From Clostridia bacterium (lineage in GTDB: Bacteria > Bacillota > Clostridia > DUPQ01), in assembly GCA_030592085.1 (NCBI GenBank), contig JAUUZV010000166.1, positions 1 to 5,414 of the forward strand: a stretch of DNA of 5,414 nucleotides, in the 5' to 3' direction. Positions 1 through 5,414 of the stretch are shown in pieces. A program made the position numbers and the translations under genes. Each line of letters opens with the position of its first letter. The first letter of the stretch is position 1. A model generated the notes under the pieces. The model did no database searches. It had not been told where the DNA came from and saw only the letters and a list, made by a program, of their open reading frames with translations.

Positions 1-2036
1 ATATGTTTATGTTTTCCACTTTTTACATGAGCTCTATTTAACGTAGCGGCAAGTTCTTTATATAATATTTCATTAATCAATGAACTTTTACCTGAACCTG
101 AAACACCAGTAACGCAAGTCATTAATCCTAAAGGAATAGCAACATCTATTTCTTTTAAATTATTTTGTTGGGCTCCAATAATTTTAAGGTACTTACCATT
201 TGGCTCTCTTCTACTTTCTGGTATTGGAATTTTCTTTTTTCCAGTTAAATATTGACCCGTTATTGATTTTTTTGTTTCTAAAACTTTCCTCAATGTTCCT
301 TGAACAACTACTTCACCACCGTGTATTCCAGCTCCTGGACCCATATCGATTATATGATCAGCTCTCTCAATAGTTTCAACGTCATGCTCGACAACTAATA
401 ATGTATTTCCTAGATTTTTCATTTTAATTAAAGTATCTAAAAGTTTAGCATTATCTCGCTGATGAAGACCAATACTTGGTTCATCTAAAATATATAGTAC
501 ACCAACTAATCCAGATCCTATTTGTGTTGCGAGTCTAATTCGTTGTGCTTCTCCACCAGATAATGTAGCTGCTTGTCTTGATAATGTTAAGTAATTCAAA
601 CCTACATTTATTAAGAAATTAAGTCGTTCGTTAATTTCTTTTATTATTTGATTTGCAATAATAGTTTCTTTTTCATTTAAAGTTATATTTTCAAAAAATA
701 ACTGACAATCTTTAATTGACATACCCGTTACATCATAAATATTTTTATTATTTATTTTTATTGCTAATACTTCAGGTTTTAATCGTTTTCCATTACAACT
801 TGGGCAAGGATTTGGTGTCATAAAACTTTCATAATATCGTCTCATGTGATTAGAGTTTGTTTCTTTATATCTTCGTTGAACAGTGTTAATAACACCACTA
901 TATGTACTAGAATAAGTATAAGTTCTATCACTATCTTTTGTTTGGTAATCAACATCAATTTTTTCTTTCCCAATTCCATACAATACAACTTTTCTTGCAT
1001 CTTCATTTAATTGTTTATATGGAATATCTAAATCAATATGATATTTTTCACTTAGAGACTGTAACATTGATAAATAGTAAGTTGAATTTTTCTGAACATT
1101 AAAACCTGATACTTTTATTGCTCCTTGATTTAAACTTAGAGATTTATCTGGAACAATTAGATTTTCGTCAATTTCAAGTAATCGTCCTAATCCTTTACAA
1201 TGTTCACAAGCACCATATGGTGTGTTAAAAGAAAACATGCGAGGAGCTATGTCAGAAATATTAACACCACATGATTCACAAGATAAATTTTGTGAAAATA
1301 GCACTTCTTTTTCACTATTTTTTTCAATAATGACAAGACCTTTACCTCTTTCAAGAGCTATCTCTACTGAATCTGTTAATCGTTTATTAATACCTTTTTT
1401 AATAATTAACCTATCAATAACAATACCAATAGTATGTTTTTTTTGTTTTTCTAATTTAATTTCATCAGTTGTAATATCATAAATCACACCATCAATTTTC
1501 ACTCTAACGAACCCTTCTTTTCTAATTAAATCAAGTTCTTTTCTGTACTCGCCTTTTCGCCCTCTAACAATTGGTGCAATAACTAGTATTTTCGTTCCTT
1601 CTTCAAAGGTTAATATTTGATCTATAATCTGGTCAATATTCTGAGATGTAATTTTTTTTCCACATTTAGGGCAATAAGGTATACCTATATTTGCATAAAG
1701 TAATCGTAGATAATCATAAATTTCTGTTACAGTTCCCACTGTTGAGCGTGGATTTCTACTAGTTGTCTTCTGATCAATTGAGATGGCCGGAGACAAACCT
1801 TCAATAAACTCTACATCTGGTTTCTGCATTTGTCCTAAAAACTGTCTAGCGTAAGCTGACAAGCTCTCAACGTAACGTCTCTGTCCTTCTGCATATATTG
1901 TATCAAAAGCCAGAGAAGATTTCCCTGACCCACTTAATCCTGTTATAACAACAAATTGATTTCTTGGTATTTTTATATCTAAATTTTTTAGATTATGTTC
2001 TTTTGCACCCTTAACATGTATGTATTGATTGATCAT
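1..2036 (-). CDS. uvrA: UvrA, excinuclease ABC subunit A (3' end beyond window)
   Basis: UvrA is the DNA-damage sensor of nucleotide excision repair: a dimeric double ABC ATPase that, with UvrB, loads the repair complex at bulky lesions. The first 678 residues are visible; the family is usually about 940-960, so roughly 270 are missing. Seen in order: Walker A GLSGSGKS at 33-40 (Lys39); a CxxC pair at Cys122/Cys125; a four-cysteine zinc module at Cys253, Cys256, Cys277 and Cys280; the conserved CPSC motif at 411-414; ABC signature LSGGE at 492-496; Walker B ending in Asp518-Glu519; and the second Walker A GVSGSGKSS at 644-652 (Lys650). The second signature and Walker B would lie off the left edge. 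The ATG at 2034-2036 is chosen because an AAGGA site lies 7 bases upstream and an in-frame TAA occurs at 2064-2066 with no other ATG between. The frame is open to the edge, with no sign of damage. It lies 69 bases after the IMP dehydrogenase stop, behind a LexA box, so SOS control is likely. Identification is secure. Confidence 0.98.
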   Translation of the reverse strand, partial: MINQYIHVKGAKEHNLKNLDIKIPRNQFVVITGLSGSGKSSLAFDTIYAEGQRRYVESLSAYARQFLGQMQKPDVEFIEGLSPAISIDQKTTSRNPRSTVGTVTEIYDYLRLLYANIGIPYCPKCGKKITSQNIDQIIDQILTFEEGTKILVIAPIVRGRKGEYRKELDLIRKEGFVRVKIDGVIYDITTDEIKLEKQKKHTIGIVIDRLIIKKGINKRLTDSVEIALERGKGLVIIEKNSEKEVLFSQNLSCESCGVNISDIAPRMFSFNTPYGACEHCKGLGRLLEIDENLIVPDKSLSLNQGAIKVSGFNVQKNSTYYLSMLQSLSEKYHIDLDIPYKQLNEDARKVVLYGIGKEKIDVDYQTKDSDRTYTYSSTYSGVINTVQRRYKETNSNHMRRYYESFMTPNPCPSCNGKRLKPEVLAIKINNKNIYDVTGMSIKDCQLFFENITLNEKETIIANQIIKEINERLNFLINVGLNYLTLSRQAATLSGGEAQRIRLATQIGSGLVGVLYILDEPSIGLHQRDNAKLLDTLIKMKNLGNTLLVVEHDVETIERADHIIDMGPGAGIHGGEVVVQGTLRKVLETKKSITGQYLTGKKKIPIPESRREPNGKYLKIIGAQQNNLKEIDVAIPLGLMTCVTGVSGSGKSSLINEILYKELAATLNRAHVKSGKHKH

Positions 2037-2043
2037 TAGTTTT

Positions 2044-2048
2044 TCCTT
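2044..2048 (-). promoter_or_regulatory. Ribosome binding site of uvrA
   Basis: The minus strand reads ATAAGGA, whose AAGGA core sits 7 bases before the ATG of uvrA. This is ordinary spacing for a Bacillota Shine-Dalgarno sequence and supports the chosen start. Confidence 0.8.
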
Positions 2049-2055
2049 ATTTTTA

Positions 2056-2089
2056 ATTATAGTTTAACATACAATTACACTCTAAGCAA
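2056..2089 (-). promoter_or_regulatory. Probable uvrA promoter
   Basis: The minus strand has a perfect TATAAT at 2061-2056. With 18-base spacing the -35 would be TTAGAG (2085-2080), a poor match. This -10 would start the transcript almost at the Shine-Dalgarno sequence, giving a leader of only about 13 bases. An alternative pair is TTGCTT (2089-2084) with TAAACT (2066-2061) at 17-base spacing. That pair would overlap the LexA box and give a slightly longer leader. A promoter here is likely because the LexA operator needs one to act on, but which hexamers are used cannot be decided by eye. Confidence 0.5.
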
Positions 2090-2100
2090 ACATATGTTCG
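2087..2100 (-). promoter_or_regulatory. LexA (DinR) operator, SOS box, upstream of uvrA
   Basis: On the minus strand these 14 bases read CGAACATATGTTTG. This matches every position of the Bacillus subtilis-type LexA/DinR consensus CGAACRNRYGTTYG. The site is a near-perfect inverted repeat, with one G/T mismatch between the arms. It begins 5 bases after the IMP dehydrogenase stop codon and ends about 50 bases before the uvrA ATG, next to or overlapping the candidate -35. It is inferred that LexA represses uvrA here and that DNA damage relieves the repression, as known for uvrBA in B. subtilis. The palindrome is not followed by a T run, so it is not a terminator. Confidence 0.88.
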
Positions 2101-2105
2101 CATTA

Positions 2106-3611
2106 TTAAAAGTCTGATTTTTCTTTTAAAATAACATCATGTGTGCCACCTTCAATAATACTTGTAGATGATACTAAGGTAATCCTTGCTGTTTTTTGTA
2201 ATTGAGAAATACTAATAGAACCACAACTACACATGGTTGATTTTATTTTAGTAAGCGTTTTATCTAGGTTATCCTTTAATTTCCCAGCATATGGTACATA
2301 TGAGTCAACGCCTTCTTCAAATTTCATTCCTTGTTGTTCAGATTCACTTCCATCATACCGTTGCCAATTTCTAGCACGATTTGAACCTTCGCCCCAATAT
2401 TCTTTAACATAATTATTCCCAAGTTTAATAACTTTAGTTGGACTTTCATCAAAACGCGCAAAATATCTACCCATCATAACGAAATCGGCTCCCATGGCCA
2501 ATGCTAAAACGATATGATAATCATGAACAATTCCCCCATCTGAACAAATTGGTACATAAACTCCAGTTTTTTCATAGTAATCATCTCTTGCTTGTACTAC
2601 TTCTCTTACTGCAGTTGCCTGTCCTCTTCCAATTCCCTTTTGCTCACGTGTAATACAAATAGAACCTCCACCAATTCCAACTTTAACAAAATCAGCCCCA
2701 CATTCTACTAAGAAATTAAACCCTTCTTTATCTACAACATTTCCAGCTCCAATTTTAACATCGTCACCATAAGTACTTTTAACATATTTTATTGTTTGCT
2801 CTTGCCAAGTAGAGAATCCATCAGATGAATCGATACATAGTAGGTCAGCACCTGCTTTTACTAACGCTGGAACACGTTTTTCATAATCTCTAGTATTAAT
2901 TCCAGCTCCTACAATTAATCGTTTTTCAGTATCAAGTAGTTCCTCTGGATTATCTTTATGTTCATCATAGTCTTTTCTAAATACTAAAAATTTTAAATTT
3001 CCATTTTTATTTAAAATTGGTAAACAGTTTAATTTGTGATCCCAAACTACATCATTTGCATTTTTCAAGGTTAAAGTTTCGTCCCCTACAACCATTTTAT
3101 CAATTGGTGTCATAAATTCACGAACTTTTGTAGATAATTTATCTCGTGACAATCTATAATCACGTCCTGTAACTATACCTAATAATTTTCCAGTGCCTGT
3201 ACCATCATCAGTAACTGGTATTGTGGAATGACCTGTAGCATTTTTTAAATCTATTACTTCTTTTAAAGTTTGCTCAGGTGTTATATTTGAATCACTAGTA
3301 ACAAATCCTGCTTTAAACTTTTTAACTTTTCTTACCATTGCAACTTGTGTATCAATTCCTTGAGAGCCATATATAAACGACAAACCACCACTTCTTGCTA
3401 AAGCAATAGCTAAACTATCATTAGATACTGACTGCATTATTGCAGACACAAAAGGAACATTTAATGTTAATGTAGGTTGTTCACCTTTTTTAAATTTAAC
3501 TAATGGTGTTGTTAATGTAACATTATCAATATAACATTCAGTAGTTGTTTTATTAGGAACTAATAAATATTCATTAAATGTTCGTGAAACGGAATCGTAA
3601 AAGTGGGCCAT
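2106..3611 (-). CDS. guaB: IMP dehydrogenase, Tritrichomonas foetus-like subfamily
   Basis: This enzyme oxidises IMP to XMP with NAD+, the first committed and usually rate-limiting step of GMP synthesis, in the cytosol. The 501 residues are full length for the family. Seen: an N-terminal barrel segment with VSAIMQSVS at 55-63; a two-CBS regulatory insert at about 101-220, ending near FRKDY; the NAD-side DSSDG at 261-265; the substrate loop GIGGGSICITREQ at 312-324 with catalytic Cys319; SDGG at 357-360 and GRYFARF at 381-387; the flap with Arg418-Tyr419, the pair that activates water; and a conserved C-terminal segment with STMCSCG at 458-464. The substrate loop and surrounding residues match T. 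foetus IMPDH as I remember it, with Asp261, Lys310, Cys319, Arg382, Arg418 and Tyr419 at the same numbers. The common bacterial GuaB loop has GPGSICTTR instead. The ATG has a GGAGG site 7 bases upstream and the stop is TAA. Being a GMP reductase instead is unlikely, because the CBS insert and the Arg-Tyr flap are both present. Confidence 0.96.
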   Translation of the reverse strand: MAHFYDSVSRTFNEYLLVPNKTTTECYIDNVTLTTPLVKFKKGEQPTLTLNVPFVSAIMQSVSNDSLAIALARSGGLSFIYGSQGIDTQVAMVRKVKKFKAGFVTSDSNITPEQTLKEVIDLKNATGHSTIPVTDDGTGTGKLLGIVTGRDYRLSRDKLSTKVREFMTPIDKMVVGDETLTLKNANDVVWDHKLNCLPILNKNGNLKFLVFRKDYDEHKDNPEELLDTEKRLIVGAGINTRDYEKRVPALVKAGADLLCIDSSDGFSTWQEQTIKYVKSTYGDDVKIGAGNVVDKEGFNFLVECGADFVKVGIGGGSICITREQKGIGRGQATAVREVVQARDDYYEKTGVYVPICSDGGIVHDYHIVLALAMGADFVMMGRYFARFDESPTKVIKLGNNYVKEYWGEGSNRARNWQRYDGSESEQQGMKFEEGVDSYVPYAGKLKDNLDKTLTKIKSTMCSCGSISISQLQKTARITLVSSTSIIEGGTHDVILKEKSDF

Positions 3612-3617
3612 ATATAA

Positions 3618-3623
3618 ACCTCC
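3618..3623 (-). promoter_or_regulatory. Ribosome binding site of IMP dehydrogenase gene
   Basis: The minus strand reads TGGAGGTTTATATATGGCC. The GGAGGT hexamer lies 6 bases before the ATG at 3611, a strong Shine-Dalgarno sequence at good spacing that fixes the start. Confidence 0.9.
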
Positions 3624-3652
3624 ATTTATTTATTACTATTATATTTCAAAGT

Positions 3653-3681
3653 ATCATAATATATCAAGGATGTTCTGTCAA
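3653..3681 (-). promoter_or_regulatory. Sigma-A type promoter of IMP dehydrogenase gene
   Basis: The minus strand carries a perfect -35 TTGACA (3681-3676), a 17-base spacer and a -10 TATGAT (3658-3653), which differs from TATAAT at one position. Transcription would start near 3646, giving a leader of about 35 bases that holds the GGAGGT site. The leader is too short for a riboswitch, and no operator palindrome is visible around it. The hexamers lie just after the stop codon of the upstream gene. This suggests housekeeping-level expression of the IMP dehydrogenase independent of that gene. Confidence 0.85.
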
Positions 3682-3695
3682 TATTATTCATCATT

Positions 3696-5414
3696 CTAAT
3701 CTAAGTGTTTTTTTATATTCCAATACATCTTTTTAAAATCGTCATTTCCACTTAAATAGTCAGTTAGACTTTTATTTTGCAAACCTAAATTCATTACAAT
3801 GTTAATCCAACTATTAGTCCAACCAGATTCTGCACAAAGAGCAGCCCATCCTGCATCTGCTCCAGAACCAAAGTACTCCCATATATTAGAATCAAAACTT
3901 CTCATCCAAATACCATCTAAGTTTTTATGACTTATCGATTTAGTTTGTATTTTAACAAAAAATTCAGTCATTTTATCATATAGGTTTTTGTATTTAATAT
4001 CACTAGTAGCATGGTAGGTTTCATTTAATCCTAAATATGCAAAGTTTTGAGAATATAGTAAATCACATGCATTATCTCCATTCTCATGTATTATTGGTGC
4101 TTCATATTTTCCATAATCTTCATTTGATTTAGGAGGTGGATATTTACCATTTTCAAGTAATACCATTTTTTCAATCATACAACCATAATCATCCGTTTGT
4201 TCAGATATAACATCAAATAAAGTTTCAAGATATTTTTTTGTTTTTATATTTGGATCATATTTATACAATAAAGCTAAAGGTAATATCATTCTAGAAATCT
4301 CTGCCATAATGCCATTGGTCCATTTCCAATTATTGGGGTATTGCGCCATCATATTATAAATACCTTTTTTAGATATATCTAATAATGCTTTATCTCCTGT
4401 CATTTTATAAACCATTAAAAATACTGCCCATATATATGATACATAATGAGGTGAATAATTAATTGATATTTTATCCTTAATATCTTTATATGTGTAATCG
4501 CTTACTACCATTTTATCATTAAATCGTAAACTATTAATTGTAATACCTCTCTCAGGCATGCTTCTTAAATATGCTAAAACACATTTTATAATACCTTCAT
4601 TATATTTATTGCTTTTAATAATATTAATACTTGGAATTACACCTAAAAGCAAACGTGCATTATCATCTGTATAATATATTTTAGAAAATTTACTATTACC
4701 GTTACCATACCAAGATATAAAACCACCTTCATCTTTTCCCATATTTAATTCTTGATTATTACTTTGAAAAATAAATTTAATTAATGAATCTGCATTTTTT
4801 TTACTTGTTTTATTATTATTTACTAAATGATCAAGGGCAAATACTAAACTTGATTCACCAATACAATCATTTCTTATGGCATCAGCTAATACTTGGCTGC
4901 CATCATAATTAACATATGAACTAAATCCTTCATATACTTTCGTACCATCACTATCTTTTAAAAGCATATACTTTTTAAACCACTTTGTAGAAAGTTTTAT
5001 TGTATTTTTTATATCAATTGTAGTAATAACTTTATTTTTATCAAATTTTGCGCTAACACTTTCTTTATATGTAATATCTAATTTAAGTATTTTTTTATAT
5101 AAATTATTAAAAAAGTTTTGTGGTTTAAACCGTGAACTAATTGGCGAACTAAATTTTGATGTTACTATTAAAACATTATTATAATCTGGATGATAAAAAA
5201 TGTATGGAATATTTTCCTTAGCTAATCCATAAACCGCTTTTTTATATCCTGCGACCTTAGAAAAACTATATTTAACATATTTTTCATCAATATCATAAGA
5301 AAGAACAAAATGACTGTTATTTTGGCCAAGTTCAAAGTTATTGACATTAACTATTCTTTCTCTATCAGTTTTTATAACTGTACTTTTTTTCAAACCATAT
5401 ACTTCTTTAGGATA
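3696..5414 (-). CDS. Putative (alpha/alpha)-barrel glycosidase-like protein (5' end beyond window)
   Basis: I recognise no named family with certainty. The frame is open to the right edge, so the 572 visible residues are the C-terminal part of a longer protein. An internal TTG at 5391-5393 could be called as a start, but it has only a weak AAGAAG upstream and is probably not one. Numbering from the first visible residue, 1-45 (with NNFELGQNNSHFVLSYDI) looks like the last strands of an amidotransferase-like or beta-galactosidase-trimerisation-like domain, where a phrase of the type 'GKGKVIYLPFDL' is common. A following segment includes VTSKFSSPISSRFKPQ at about 84-99. From about 175 to the end the protein is helical with regularly spaced aromatic and acidic motifs: SWYGNG, YTDDNARLLLG (248-258), NWKWTNG, HENGDNACDLLYSQNFAYLGL, and GSGADAGWAALCAESGWT (516-533). 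Such patterns suit a six-hairpin (alpha/alpha) toroid as in many glycoside hydrolases and lyases. Catalytic residues cannot be assigned. No membrane segment is visible; a signal peptide, if any, would be off the edge. The stop is TAG. Confidence 0.9.
   Translation of the reverse strand, partial: YPKEVYGLKKSTVIKTDRERIVNVNNFELGQNNSHFVLSYDIDEKYVKYSFSKVAGYKKAVYGLAKENIPYIFYHPDYNNVLIVTSKFSSPISSRFKPQNFFNNLYKKILKLDITYKESVSAKFDKNKVITTIDIKNTIKLSTKWFKKYMLLKDSDGTKVYEGFSSYVNYDGSQVLADAIRNDCIGESSLVFALDHLVNNNKTSKKNADSLIKFIFQSNNQELNMGKDEGGFISWYGNGNSKFSKIYYTDDNARLLLGVIPSINIIKSNKYNEGIIKCVLAYLRSMPERGITINSLRFNDKMVVSDYTYKDIKDKISINYSPHYVSYIWAVFLMVYKMTGDKALLDISKKGIYNMMAQYPNNWKWTNGIMAEISRMILPLALLYKYDPNIKTKKYLETLFDVISEQTDDYGCMIEKMVLLENGKYPPPKSNEDYGKYEAPIIHENGDNACDLLYSQNFAYLGLNETYHATSDIKYKNLYDKMTEFFVKIQTKSISHKNLDGIWMRSFDSNIWEYFGSGADAGWAALCAESGWTNSWINIVMNLGLQNKSLTDYLSGNDDFKKMYWNIKKHLD

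Noticed and set aside
1222..1482. Open reading frame of 86 codons on the plus strand
   Set aside because: It lies wholly antisense to the zinc-module region of uvrA, has no Shine-Dalgarno sequence of note, and its composition (Ser, Ile, Phe rich) is what the reverse of an AT-rich gene gives.
2085..2102. Inverted repeat after the IMP dehydrogenase stop as an intrinsic terminator
   Set aside because: The stem is AT-rich with no loop and is followed by TTAGAGTG, not a T run. It fits the LexA box consensus exactly, which is the better explanation.
3666..3678. GAACAT half-site between the -35 and -10 of the IMP dehydrogenase promoter as a second LexA box
   Set aside because: Only the left arm matches; the right arm reads CCTTGA instead of the required GTTC-type arm.
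3612..3695. Terminator for the barrel protein gene
   Set aside because: No GC-rich hairpin or T run follows the TAG stop; the space is taken up by the promoter of the IMP dehydrogenase gene.
5391..5393. TTG as the start codon of the barrel protein
   Set aside because: The frame stays open through seven further codons to the window edge, the upstream AAGAAG is weak, and the protein would begin in the middle of what looks like a beta domain.
1..5414. Mycoplasma-type code with TGA read as tryptophan
   Set aside because: The tryptophan codons checked are TGG, the stops used are TAA and TAG, and no in-frame TGA is seen inside the genes.

Overview
The window is AT-rich (roughly two-thirds A+T by eye) and carries three genes, all on the minus strand, read from the right edge to the left. 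They are: the 3' part of a large gene for a putative (alpha/alpha)-barrel carbohydrate-active protein (3696-5414, its start lies beyond the right edge); a complete IMP dehydrogenase gene (2106-3611); and the 5' two-thirds of uvrA, the damage-recognition ATPase of nucleotide excision repair (1-2036, its end lies beyond the left edge). The two gaps are short (84 and 69 bases) and both contain regulatory sequence.

The organism is most likely a low-GC Bacillota or a relative near the Mollicutes that uses the standard code. Tryptophan is encoded by TGG in the codons checked, and no in-frame TGA is seen in any of the three reading frames. Shine-Dalgarno sequences are strong, one promoter is near-consensus sigma-A type, and the gap before uvrA holds a perfect match to the Bacillus-type LexA (DinR) box. 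A narrower placement cannot be supported from this window.

Right part: the barrel protein resembles, from memory, poorly characterised bacterial proteins with a small beta/flavodoxin-like or amidotransferase-like N-terminal part followed by a helical toroid. Middle: the IMP dehydrogenase is not the usual bacterial GuaB type. It belongs to the divergent subfamily best known from the protist Tritrichomonas foetus, and its active-site residues fall at the same residue numbers as in that enzyme. It has its own TTGACA-17-TATGAT promoter and a strong ribosome binding site. Left: uvrA has a LexA operator placed just after the IMP dehydrogenase stop codon, so it is probably SOS-inducible on its own.

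The three genes do not form an obvious pathway. Guanine nucleotide synthesis, DNA repair and carbohydrate metabolism appear to be neighbours by position, each with its own control where control can be seen. No RNA gene, CRISPR array, mobile element or long repeat was seen.
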